The translations under genes were made by a program, and so were the position numbers. A stretch of DNA of 64,000 bases from an uncultured Fluviicola sp. GTDB taxonomy: Bacteria; Bacteroidota; Bacteroidia; Flavobacteriales_D; Crocinitomicaceae. The notes beneath the pieces were generated by a model, which did not search any database, was not told the origin of the DNA, and was given only the letters and a program-made list of their open reading frames with translations. Below, piece after piece: positions 52,901-62,266 of this stretch; the stretch's first letter is position 1; every line of letters starts with the position of its first letter. The stretch is from positions 1-64,000 of the forward strand of contig NZ_CABHOL010000025.1 in the NCBI RefSeq assembly GCF_902168135.1, in the 5' to 3' direction.

Positions 52901-55750
52901 TCAGTGCTTTACAACACTTACTTTGCGGATAGTTGTTTCACCGTCCATAGTGATCTCAACCAAAATCATTTCATCTGAAACCATTGGCGGAATAGGCATT
53001 TTAAGCCGTTGTTGTCCCGCTTGGGCGTCGATCGATTGATTTAGGAATACTTTACCATCTATTGTTTTGAAGGTAATGTTTACGGTTCCCGCGTCTTTCG
53101 TTGTGAAATCGATATTGAGCTCCGTACTGGCCGGATTTGGATAAAGCTTTAACGACTCTTCCATTGTTGGACTTGGCTGAGAAATTGTCTGTGGATTGGG
53201 TGGCGTTGAATTACAATTGCTTACAACGATATCCTTACAGATCATTTTTTCACACTTCTGTCCGTTTGGCTTCGTAACAACGATCAGTACACAAACATGG
53301 TAAGTACCATTTCCTCCGGCTGTATAGTTAATTACAGGACCTGAACCCGCATACGAACCATTCACTGTCCAACTATAGCTTGTTGGAACCGATGAATTCA
53401 TCATACACTGCGGAATCTGCGGTTGTGCAACAAGGTTGATATTACATTTGTCAACCTGGAAATTAATTATTCCATTCAATAGACTGCAAGGGCATCCACA
53501 ACCAACTACATCAATCGTTTTGCATGATTCGGTCTGGCATACTTGTCCATTGGTAAGAACAGTAGTAAGCACCATACAAACTGTGTGAGTACCATTTCCT
53601 GCTACCGGCATAGAGAATGGTGTTCCGGAACCAACGTACAGACCATCTACATACCAGTCAATCGAGTAGCTTTGTATACATGGAGTCTGATTAAAAAATC
53701 CGTTGAAGTAAGCGGTGCATTGAGCAATCTGCCAATTAAATCCTGCTACTATGTCACTGCAATTGCATTGATCACAATCCGTTATCACAATGTCTTTGCA
53801 CAGTTCTTTGTGACACAGGGTCCCATCAGGTAAAGTTACCGTAACAAATAGACAGATTGTGTAAGTTCCATTAGCCGGAGCAGTCCAAACGAAATTTTGT
53901 CCGCTTCCTACAGGTGAACCATTTACATACCATTCGTATTGGTAATTGGACATACAATTAGGACCATAAGCGTCTCCTAGTAGTTCCACATTACACTGGT
54001 TTATCAGGTATTCGAAATTGGTCTGTAACTGTTGACAGTTGCATTCATCACAATCTTTCACGTCAACCAGCTTACATACTTCTTTCAAACATTTCTGTCC
54101 ATTTGGCATAATTGTAGTTACTGTCAGGCAAACATTGTAGACACCATTCGCTGGGAAAGTATAATTAAATACCGGACCCGAACCAACGTAAACACCATTT
54201 ACCGACCAATTCCATCCAGTAATCTGCATACAGGCAGGAAGTCCTACGAGGCCAGTGAAATTCCCGACGCAATTATCTAAGAAGTGATCAAAACCTATCT
54301 CAAGCTGATCACAATTACAAGGATCACAGTCTTTCACCTTAACGATTTTACAGAATTCCTTCGTACAAGGACTTCCATCCGGCATAATGGTAGTTACCTG
54401 CAGACAAATGTTATATGGTCCGTTAGCAGGGAAAGTATAAATCAGATTTGGTCCTGTTCCCGAAGGAAGTCCATTGACATACCATTGATACGTAAATTGT
54501 GTCATACATGGTGGAGCCAGAACTGCGGCATCGAAATGACCTTCGCAGTTTACGATGTTGAAGTTGAATGACGGTTGAAGTTGATTACAATTACATTCTT
54601 CACAATCATTTATTTCGACCAACTGACATATTTCTTTGTAACATACTGTTCCATCATTTAAAGTCGCTGTAATAAACAAACAGACATTATAGAATCCATT
54701 CGAAGTGAACGTGTGACTAAAGTTTTGTCCGGTTCCCACAGGTAAGCCATCCACATACCATTCATAATTGATATCTTTAATACAACAAGGTAACGAAGGA
54801 TCTGCTACGAATTGGGCGATGCACTTATCAACCGTAAAAGTAAAATGAGGTATGACCAGATCACAACTGCAAGGGTTGCAATCAATGTTTACCGTACGAC
54901 AGGATTCCCTTATGCAAGTCGTTCCATCAGCTAAAGTTACGGTTACAACCATGCAGACAGTATGCGGACCGTTGGTTAAGAATGCATAATTGAATGTCGA
55001 TCCAAATCCAGCTGAAACTCCATCGATAATCCATTCAATCTGAGTCGAAGTGTTAGCACAGTTAGGGTTAATCATCCCAGTGAATGTAGTAATACAATCA
55101 GCAGATGTTGTGTACGTAAATTCAGGATGAATGTTTTCACATGTGCAAGGATTATCGTTGCAATCTACGTCGATTGAACCTGACAGAATAAAAGCTCCAA
55201 CATTGTCTACAAAATTAACAACGCATTCAATGGTCCATGTTCCGGCGGCTGGCGACGCAACCGTATAACCAATCGGCGGACTTACCATGTAAGGCGCGGA
55301 TGGGGGAACAGTAAGCGGAATAGGAGTTCCGGCACCCGGCGGAACTAGCTGGATTGAAACCAAAACGTCATCCCAGGCGATACCAAAATTTGTGGTAAAA
55401 CTGGTGGTTCCGGCTGCAATGTTAAAGGTCCGTGAGAACGTATAATTTCCAGCTGCATTGTTAAAAATCGTGCCTGAACCATTGATCCAGCAAGCATTTG
55501 TTACCGCTACAGGCGTTACTTGCCAATAAGGAAGGTAGCTTTGTACACGTTTTGCAGCCGGCCCAACCGGACCCGAACTGATTGTCCAGAAAGGATCGGT
55601 TGCACCGATGGCAATTGCATTTCCCGCAGCATCAATTCCAGTACTGACATTGATATCCGGGCAAGGTCCCCCAGCACTGGTCTGAGCGGTTAAATTGTTT
55701 CCTGCACAATAAAGCAGCACGAAACAGACTAATTTTAGAAATTGTTTCAT
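52901..55750 (-). CDS. Large secreted protein with seven Cys-rich PKD-like repeats and T9SS tail
   Basis: A protein of 949 residues. A signal peptide (MKQFLKLVCFVLLYCAGNNL) leads into a ~180-residue non-repetitive domain. Then come seven repeats of about 92 residues (200-845), each starting with C-x-C, e.g. CDECNCQQLQTNFEYLINQC, containing YEWYVNG and NGTYTICLFVTV, and ending with KELCKDIVI-like text. Each repeat has about eight cysteines. The W-Y-V-(N/D)-G and strand pattern resemble PKD domains. The C-terminus (866-949) is a type A T9SS sorting domain, starting LKLYPNPASTELNI. Surface attachment or adhesion is inferred. Confidence 0.87.
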   Translation of the reverse strand: MKQFLKLVCFVLLYCAGNNLTAQTSAGGPCPDINVSTGIDAAGNAIAIGATDPFWTISSGPVGPAAKRVQSYLPYWQVTPVAVTNACWINGSGTIFNNAAGNYTFSRTFNIAAGTTSFTTNFGIAWDDVLVSIQLVPPGAGTPIPLTVPPSAPYMVSPPIGYTVASPAAGTWTIECVVNFVDNVGAFILSGSIDVDCNDNPCTCENIHPEFTYTTSADCITTFTGMINPNCANTSTQIEWIIDGVSAGFGSTFNYAFLTNGPHTVCMVVTVTLADGTTCIRESCRTVNIDCNPCSCDLVIPHFTFTVDKCIAQFVADPSLPCCIKDINYEWYVDGLPVGTGQNFSHTFTSNGFYNVCLFITATLNDGTVCYKEICQLVEINDCEECNCNQLQPSFNFNIVNCEGHFDAAVLAPPCMTQFTYQWYVNGLPSGTGPNLIYTFPANGPYNICLQVTTIMPDGSPCTKEFCKIVKVKDCDPCNCDQLEIGFDHFLDNCVGNFTGLVGLPACMQITGWNWSVNGVYVGSGPVFNYTFPANGVYNVCLTVTTIMPNGQKCLKEVCKLVDVKDCDECNCQQLQTNFEYLINQCNVELLGDAYGPNCMSNYQYEWYVNGSPVGSGQNFVWTAPANGTYTICLFVTVTLPDGTLCHKELCKDIVITDCDQCNCSDIVAGFNWQIAQCTAYFNGFFNQTPCIQSYSIDWYVDGLYVGSGTPFSMPVAGNGTHTVCMVLTTVLTNGQVCQTESCKTIDVVGCGCPCSLLNGIINFQVDKCNINLVAQPQIPQCMMNSSVPTSYSWTVNGSYAGSGPVINYTAGGNGTYHVCVLIVVTKPNGQKCEKMICKDIVVSNCNSTPPNPQTISQPSPTMEESLKLYPNPASTELNIDFTTKDAGTVNITFKTIDGKVFLNQSIDAQAGQQRLKMPIPPMVSDEMILVEITMDGETTIRKVSVVKH
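53216..55153 (-). repeat. Seven in-gene repeats of about 276 bases
   Basis: The coding repeats of the secreted protein above. They are diverged at the DNA level but keep the cysteine positions and the length of about 92 codons. Confidence 0.8.
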
Positions 55751-56195
55751 AAGATGTAAAAGTAAATAGTGTGTAATAAAACTGTTAGTAGTTATTTTTT
55801 TAACATTGAAATGTTCAAGACGAGTCGATGTGGATTCTTTCCATGGCGTGAATAGTTATTCGTGAGAAGGCTAATATACAGCATGTTAGAAGTGTTTTCA
55901 TCACTGTTCAAAAGTTTAACATTTAAGAAAGCTTCGTACTTGATACGTTTTTCATTTACTAAGTAGATTCCACGCCACAAAATGAATACTCCATGTCCAC
56001 GATCCCTTCATACCAACAGTGTTTTAAATAACATATTTAGTGATTTTGGCAAATTTATTTCACAAAACACTCCCGTTTAAGTCACATAAATGCTTTGCCC
56101 TCGTCTTAAATTCTGTTTGAACAAAAATTCAAAAACCGCGTGGGAAATTATTGCTGAATTTGCCTTAAACTTGTACTTCACAATTCTTAAAGATT
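55751..56195. other. Intergenic region upstream of polA
   Basis: This 445-base AT-rich divergent region has no gene I can support. A 62-codon frame on the minus strand (55792-55980) lacks a ribosome-binding context and family resemblance. TAAACTTG at 56166-56173 is a weak -7 candidate for polA, about 22 bases before its ATG at 56196. Confidence 0.5.
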
Positions 56196-59000
56196 ATGCT
56201 TACTCCGGAATCCGATAAAAAATTGTTCCTCTTAGATGCTTTTGCTTTGATTTACAGGGCATATTTTGCTTTTGCCAAAAATCCAAGAGTTAATTCAAAA
56301 GGACAAAACACATCCGCCGCTTTTGGGTTCACCAATGTGTTGATCGATATCCTGAACAAGGAGAAACCATCACACATCGCAGTTGTTTTTGATCCTCCAG
56401 GAGGTGCAACCAACCGAAACGTGGATTTCGCAGACTACAAAGCGCACAGAGAAGAAATGCCCGAAGACATCCGCAGCATGATCGAACCCATCAAACGCAT
56501 TATTGAAGCTTTCCGCATCCCGATGTATGTCGTGGAAGGTTACGAAGCGGATGATTTGATCGGAACATTAGCCAAAAAAGCGGAAAAAGAAGGGTTCATT
56601 ACTTACATGATGACACCGGACAAGGATTTCGGTCAGTTGGTAAGCGAAAATATTTTCATTTACAAACCAGGCCGTGGTGGAGATCCGGCTACGGTGATGG
56701 GCGTAAAAGAAGTTTGTGAAAAGTTTGAAGTGAAAGATCCGTTGCAGGTTATAGATATTCTTGGACTATGGGGTGATGCAGCCGACAATATTCCGGGAAT
56801 TCCGGGAGTTGGTGAGAAAACAGCCAAAAAATTGATCGCTGATTATGGTTCCATGGAGGGGGTTTTTGAGAACGTAGAATCCCTCAAAGGGAAAATGAAG
56901 GAAAACATGATCAATTTCAAGGAACAGGGAATCATTTCCAAACTCCTTGCAACAATTATCCTGGACTCACCGGTGGAATTCAATCCTGAAGAATTGAAGT
57001 ACCAGGAACCGGATAAAAACCTCATCCTGGATATTTTTACAGACCTGGAATTCCGCAACCTGGCAAAACGTGTAACCGGAGAAGAGATTGTCGTTACTTC
57101 TGCAGGGGTGGATGAAAATGGTCAACTCGACCTTTTCGGTACTCAAAGTTTGGTAGAAGTACAACAGGCACAGCCTACAAGCGGTGTGAAAACAATTGCA
57201 ACTGAAAAAGCAGCATACCATCTGGTTACTTTGCCAGAAGAACGTAAAGCTTTACTAACTAAATTGCTCAAGCAGACATCCGTTTGTTTCGACACGGAAA
57301 CAACCGACGTAAATGCCCTGCATGCGGATTTGGTCGGAATGTCTTTTTCATTCCAGGCACGTGAGGCTTATTACGTTGCCGTTCCGAAAGACAGGGCTGA
57401 AGCACAGGCAATTGTAGACGAATTCAAACCCTTCTTCGAAAGTGAGAAAATCGAAAAGATCGCTCACAACATGAAATACGACATGCAGGTACTGCATCGT
57501 TATGGAGTAGCTTTCGCAGGACCGTTATTCGACACCATGATTGCTCATTACCTGATCCAACCGGAATCCAAACAAGGAATGGACTTCCTGGCGGAATATT
57601 ACCTGAACTACACACCTATCAGCATCGAAACCCTGATCGGGAAGAAAGGAAAAGGCCAGGGAAATATGGGCGATCTTCCTCCGGAGGCAATCTGTGATTA
57701 TGCGTGCGAAGATGCGGATATAACCTTCCAGTTAAAACAATTATTCGGGCCGCAGATCGAAAAGGAACATTTGAAAAAATTGTTCTACGAAATGGAGATG
57801 CCGCTGGTTTCTGTCCTTGCAAAAATGGAAGAAGAAGGAGTTGCCATAGACATTCCTCACCTGGAAGCATATTCCAAACAACTGGCAGATGAAACCGCAG
57901 CTTTGGAAATCCGTATCAAGGAATTGGCCGGAATGGATTTCAATGTGGATTCCCCGAAACAATTGGGAGACGTTTTGTTCGAACACATGAAGATTTCCTC
58001 GAAAGCTAAAAAGACGAAAACCGGTCAATATGCCACATCCGAAGATATTTTGCAGCAGCATAAGAACGACCATGAGATCATTCCATGCATTTTGGATTAT
58101 CGCCAGATGAAAAAACTGAAATCTACCTACGTGGATCCGCTTCCGACTATGAAAGATCCGGTTGACGGAAGAGTTCACACCAGCTACATGCAGACAGTTA
58201 CTGCAACGGGGCGTTTAAGTTCCAACAATCCGAACTTACAGAACATTCCGATCCGCAGTGAACGTGGAAAAGAGATCCGCAAAGCATTTATTGCCCGTTC
58301 GGAAGATTACCAGTTAATGTCGGCCGATTATTCCCAGATCGAATTGCGCATCATCGCAGCTTTGGCAAACGATGAGAACATGATCCGGGCATTTAAGGAC
58401 AAAGTGGACATTCACCGGGCAACAGCTGCAAAAGTATTCCATGTGGAGCTGGATGAAGTGACAAAAGACCAGCGCAGCGCGGCAAAAGCAGTGAACTTCG
58501 GAATCATTTACGGACAGTCGGCATTTGGTCTTTCCCAAAATCTTGGAATCAGCCGAACAGAAGCAAAACAGATCATTGATTCGTACTTTGCGCAATATTC
58601 AACGATCAAAACGTACATGGACAAAGCGGTAAAAGATGCCCGGGAGAACGGATATGTGGAAACGATCATGCAGCGCCGCCGTTATTTACCGGATATCAAT
58701 TCGGCAAATGCGGTTGTAAGAGGTTTTGCAGAACGAAATGCCGTTAACGCGCCGATACAGGGATCTGCAGCTGATATCGTGAAATTGGCAATGGTTGCGG
58801 TTGACAAAGCCATGACCAAAGCAAACGTTCAATCCAAAATGATTCTGCAGGTACACGATGAATTGGTTTTTGATGTACATAAAGACGAGCAGGAACTCAT
58901 TAAAGCACTGGTAAAAGAAGCCATGGAAACAGCAGTTTCATTAGCAGTCCCGATGGAAGTAGAAATGGAATTAGCAAACAATTGGCTGGATGCGCATTAA
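56196..59000 (+). CDS. polA: DNA polymerase I
   Basis: A protein of 934 residues with all three domains. The 5' nuclease (1-290) has LFLLDAFALIYRAYFAF and the H3TH region AADNIPGIPGVGEKTAKKL. The 3'-5' exonuclease looks active: VCFDTETTDVNAL (Exo I), NMKYDMQVLHRY (Exo II) and DYACEDADITFQL (Exo III) keep the catalytic acids and tyrosine. The polymerase has motif A SADYSQIELRIIAALA, motif B RSAAKAVNFGIIYGQSAFG and motif C LQVHDELVFDV. It joins Okazaki fragments and fills repair gaps. Its last 11 bases overlap the next gene. Confidence 0.98.
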   Translation: MLTPESDKKLFLLDAFALIYRAYFAFAKNPRVNSKGQNTSAAFGFTNVLIDILNKEKPSHIAVVFDPPGGATNRNVDFADYKAHREEMPEDIRSMIEPIKRIIEAFRIPMYVVEGYEADDLIGTLAKKAEKEGFITYMMTPDKDFGQLVSENIFIYKPGRGGDPATVMGVKEVCEKFEVKDPLQVIDILGLWGDAADNIPGIPGVGEKTAKKLIADYGSMEGVFENVESLKGKMKENMINFKEQGIISKLLATIILDSPVEFNPEELKYQEPDKNLILDIFTDLEFRNLAKRVTGEEIVVTSAGVDENGQLDLFGTQSLVEVQQAQPTSGVKTIATEKAAYHLVTLPEERKALLTKLLKQTSVCFDTETTDVNALHADLVGMSFSFQAREAYYVAVPKDRAEAQAIVDEFKPFFESEKIEKIAHNMKYDMQVLHRYGVAFAGPLFDTMIAHYLIQPESKQGMDFLAEYYLNYTPISIETLIGKKGKGQGNMGDLPPEAICDYACEDADITFQLKQLFGPQIEKEHLKKLFYEMEMPLVSVLAKMEEEGVAIDIPHLEAYSKQLADETAALEIRIKELAGMDFNVDSPKQLGDVLFEHMKISSKAKKTKTGQYATSEDILQQHKNDHEIIPCILDYRQMKKLKSTYVDPLPTMKDPVDGRVHTSYMQTVTATGRLSSNNPNLQNIPIRSERGKEIRKAFIARSEDYQLMSADYSQIELRIIAALANDENMIRAFKDKVDIHRATAAKVFHVELDEVTKDQRSAAKAVNFGIIYGQSAFGLSQNLGISRTEAKQIIDSYFAQYSTIKTYMDKAVKDARENGYVETIMQRRRYLPDINSANAVVRGFAERNAVNAPIQGSAADIVKLAMVAVDKAMTKANVQSKMILQVHDELVFDVHKDEQELIKALVKEAMETAVSLAVPMEVEMELANNWLDAH

Positions 59001-59490
59001 AAACATTCTTTTTCTTGAGGTCATCTTTTGCATGATCCTGGTATCCGGAAATGCCTTCTCACAGCAAAATTTCGGTCTCAGCTGTGCGGGGAACTGGAAA
59101 GGAACCATGCATATTTACAGTGAAGGTCTTTTGACAGATAGTGTTCCTGTTATTTTAGAAGTCAGGCAACAGGATGATTCCGTGTTCCGCTGGAAAATGG
59201 AATATGTATCGAAAAAAAATCCAATGGTAAAGGACTATCATTTGGTTTATAAAGGAGGAAACTATTACCAAATTGATGAGGGTTATGGAATTAAACTCGA
59301 CTCATATCTATTCGGTAACCGGCTCGTTTCAGTCTTCGAAACAGAAGGAATCCTGTTGACTTCGGTCTATGAACGGAACAAAGACGAATTGTACTTTGAA
59401 GTAACCTCAGGCACCAAAGAAAAATCCGATGCAGAAGTTCAATCTTACCATGTAAGATTCTTGCAAAACGTTCGGTTTAAAAGGGATTAA
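58990..59490 (+). CDS. Small secreted protein overlapping polA
   Basis: Not recognised by name. 166 residues with a signal peptide (MRIKNILFLEVIFCMILVSG). The body is strand-rich: GNWKGTMHIYSEGLLTDSVP, FRWKMEYVSKKNPMVKDYHL, YGIKLDSYLFGNRLVSVFET, a pattern like small lipocalin- or THAP4-type barrels, but no signature confirms this. It starts inside the polA stop region, so it is translated from the polA transcript. It ends before a strong hairpin. Confidence 0.7.
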   Translation: MRIKNILFLEVIFCMILVSGNAFSQQNFGLSCAGNWKGTMHIYSEGLLTDSVPVILEVRQQDDSVFRWKMEYVSKKNPMVKDYHLVYKGGNYYQIDEGYGIKLDSYLFGNRLVSVFETEGILLTSVYERNKDELYFEVTSGTKEKSDAEVQSYHVRFLQNVRFKRD

Positions 59491-59493
59491 AAC

Positions 59494-59548
59494 CAAAAAA
59501 GGAGCTGACAAGAACGTTTTTCATAGGAAACAGTTTGTCAGCTCCTTT
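59494..59548 (-). terminator. Hairpin terminator between convergent genes
   Basis: AAAGGAGCTGACAAG (59498-59512) and TTTGTCAGCTCCTTT (59534-59548) pair over 14 of 15 bases around a 21-base loop. A run of six As at the left foot gives a U-tract for the minus-strand M36 gene; the plus strand lacks a good one. Confidence 0.75.
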
Positions 59549-59567
59549 AACAATTATCGTGCTAAGA

Positions 59568-62108
59568 TCAGAATTTCTCCACCCGAACAGTTTCAGTTCC
59601 GTTTTGAGTTTGGACTTTCATCACATACAATCCTTTATTCAGACTGCTGATATCCAAATCGACCTCGTTCTTGTTTTCCAATGATTTCGTGTAAACCACC
59701 TTGCCGCTTAAATCAACTAGTTCGATGCGCTGAATTCCTGAATTTGCATGCTTAACCGTCAATGCTCCTTTACTTGGATTCGGGTAAACCTGCACGTGAA
59801 CTCCGGCTTTATTTTCAGCCAATCCGAGTGTACACTCAAAAGGAATATTGAATGCTTCCACCTGATCATTACGATCATTCGGATCTCCCTGGTCTGCAGA
59901 AAGCCCTACTCCTCTTCTGGCAAACACTTCCCAGATCAGGCATTTGTTCGCACCGCCATAAAGCACCTGGTCTGCCGCAAGAATTCCGTCACGGCCATCC
60001 ACAAAGCCTGGTCCGCAATTCGTCATTTTCAGTCCTTCGATGACCAAATGCATCGCTCTGTTATTTCCTCCCGTTCCTGTTTTTAGATTCGGGTCAAAAC
60101 CATACTCATCGATCAATGCCCAGTTCAAATCCCAAAGAATGCTCGCCCAAACAAACCCGATTCCATGAGGCATGGATAAAGAGTTGCTGTTTGTATTCCC
60201 GTAAGTATAATCGTTAATCGCGAAATCAGTTGAATAGCGTGCCGGACGAATTCCGCCACCGTTATTCGGTTCGTTTGTTACATAAGTTCCCACTCCTCTT
60301 CCATCTGTTCCCAGATCAGAAGCGGTCTGAGTAATCATCAATCCGAACCAATCGGACCAGCCCTCTCCCATTTGCTCATCATTCCACAAACAATCCGTCA
60401 TATCTGCTCCTCCGACCAAACGGGTAGAAATTCCATGTCCGTATTCGTGGGCAATGATCATATTGTCAAAATCAGAATCTGTTGCTGTCAGGTCGCCCGG
60501 ATTTACAATTGTTCCGTTCAATGTATTGCCCAGGTTAATCTGGTTCACAAATGCATCTCCGTTCGGTTTGGAAACCATGATAGCAGGAATTGTTTCAATT
60601 CCCGTACCGCCACCCATTGCCTGGGTACCTGTTCCGGTATTGTTCATCACAATTACTGCAACTGCTCCAAAGTCCTGGCAGGCAACTACTTTATCAGCGA
60701 AATTACAATTTCCCCTGCGCACCAGGGCAATCTTTCCTGCAAGAGCTGCTCCGTTTGTGATCACATCACATCCGTCTGTAGTATCGGTTCCGCCATCTTC
60801 CACCAAAACAATATCTTCCGTAATCGGAGTCATTGGAACCGGTGGACCAAATCCGGCTGTTGAACAGGTATAAGATCCTGAAATTCCTGCCGGTGCATTG
60901 ATTGTCAGCAGATCCGGAACATTGCTTTCCGTCCACAAATACATTTGCATCCAGGGACTTGAGCCTTCCGGTGGTGTTGCGAAATTCGCATTATTCGTTC
61001 CGCTTCCATCCTGGGCTTCCCCCATGACCGGGTCTAATCCAAGCCCAGAACCGGAATAGTTTGTTTCCTGGAAATTCCCGCTTTCTTCGTCAAAACCATA
61101 ATGCGCCCAAATATCGTGCATCATGTTGTTCATGTAGAACAGGTTTGTGATCGCCGCATCCAGGTTCCCCTGAACACCTACCAGTGAATCATACGGGAAA
61201 ACGAAATCCAGCGCAGATCCGCCATCCGGTGAATAACCCGGCATATCGTCGTTATCAACATCATCGTAAGCATATACGTTGTTCCCTCTTGTGATCGTAT
61301 ACTCATCACCTGCTATTCCGTCTGTATCGTGCCATCCGAACGGAGAATAAGTCGCATCCGAAGGATTGGTAACGATTACGCGATCCCCGTGTGCCGGACT
61401 GATATTCGGTAAAGCATATACCTGGTACTGATCTGCACCCGGAGGCGGGGGCGGAACCATCATGGATGGAGCCGCGTGGTGATTTTCAGCAGAACAATGT
61501 TCTACCGAGCAATGTGTAACCCAGTCATTTTGGAAAAGTACTTCACCTGTTTCCGCATTGATTCTCATTGACCACCAATGCTGCGAATTCAAGGGAGAAA
61601 TACTCAGGTCCCAAATGTAAAGCAATTGTCCGTTGTAATTTCCGAGAAACAATTTCACAGGGATGTCCACCTTCGAAATCCCGGCTTTTGCGAAAAGGAA
61701 ACTGTTACCGGTACTCTGAAGCTGTTTTAGGTCATTTTTCGGCAGGTCCAGATGTTTCATAGCTGCTGTTACTGCTTCTGCCGCACTCAATGCAGTATGA
61801 TTAACAGGATCCGAAACAGCAACAAAATCAGATGTGACGTGGATCACTTCATTGTTGCGCATCGTAACGATCCCAAATCCGTCGATAATGGAAACACCAT
61901 TTTTCGTTTGGCGCACTTTTACGTGTTTGGTATTCGAAGCTTTTGAAGAAGCGCTGGAAACAATTTCCAGGTTAGCAAGGTCCGTAGATTTTAAGTTCCA
62001 GCTGTCTGCATGTTCCTGCAAATAACGCTGAATAGAGGCTGTTTCATTTTGTCCGAGACCAACATTCAGGATTGCCAGGAACAAAAAAGAGGAGAGTAGC
62101 TTTTTCAT
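59568..62108 (-). CDS. M36 metallopeptidase (fungalysin-like) with PA domain and T9SS tail
   Basis: A protein of 846 residues from the ATG at 62108 (MKKLLSSFLFLAILNVGLGQ is the signal peptide). The order is: an FTP/M36 propeptide (30-190), a catalytic domain with the zinc site NMIIAHEYGHGISTRLVGGA (HExxH), an inserted protease-associated domain (GKIALVRRGNCNFADKVV), the downstream GEGWSDWFGLM glutamate, and a C-terminal type A T9SS sorting domain starting VYPNPSKGALTV. Exported to the outer surface as a zymogen, it would digest external protein. Proline-rich linker near residue 225. Confidence 0.93.
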   Translation of the reverse strand: MKKLLSSFLFLAILNVGLGQNETASIQRYLQEHADSWNLKSTDLANLEIVSSASSKASNTKHVKVRQTKNGVSIIDGFGIVTMRNNEVIHVTSDFVAVSDPVNHTALSAAEAVTAAMKHLDLPKNDLKQLQSTGNSFLFAKAGISKVDIPVKLFLGNYNGQLLYIWDLSISPLNSQHWWSMRINAETGEVLFQNDWVTHCSVEHCSAENHHAAPSMMVPPPPPGADQYQVYALPNISPAHGDRVIVTNPSDATYSPFGWHDTDGIAGDEYTITRGNNVYAYDDVDNDDMPGYSPDGGSALDFVFPYDSLVGVQGNLDAAITNLFYMNNMMHDIWAHYGFDEESGNFQETNYSGSGLGLDPVMGEAQDGSGTNNANFATPPEGSSPWMQMYLWTESNVPDLLTINAPAGISGSYTCSTAGFGPPVPMTPITEDIVLVEDGGTDTTDGCDVITNGAALAGKIALVRRGNCNFADKVVACQDFGAVAVIVMNNTGTGTQAMGGGTGIETIPAIMVSKPNGDAFVNQINLGNTLNGTIVNPGDLTATDSDFDNMIIAHEYGHGISTRLVGGADMTDCLWNDEQMGEGWSDWFGLMITQTASDLGTDGRGVGTYVTNEPNNGGGIRPARYSTDFAINDYTYGNTNSNSLSMPHGIGFVWASILWDLNWALIDEYGFDPNLKTGTGGNNRAMHLVIEGLKMTNCGPGFVDGRDGILAADQVLYGGANKCLIWEVFARRGVGLSADQGDPNDRNDQVEAFNIPFECTLGLAENKAGVHVQVYPNPSKGALTVKHANSGIQRIELVDLSGKVVYTKSLENKNEVDLDISSLNKGLYVMKVQTQNGTETVRVEKF

Positions 62109-62266
62109 TTTCAGTTTTTTAAGTAGCCCAATGTACAAAAAATGACCAGAAAAACGAAGCTTTGAAAAAAAGACGAACGGTAAGCAGCTAAAATCAGGGA
62201 AATAATTCTTGTTTATTGAGTGAACTGCTTTTGTTATTGAGTGAGTGAAATCATAACCATCAGTTT

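Noticed and set aside
55792-55980. 62-codon open frame on the minus strand upstream of polA
   Set aside because: Short, isolated, no signal peptide or family, and no convincing start context.
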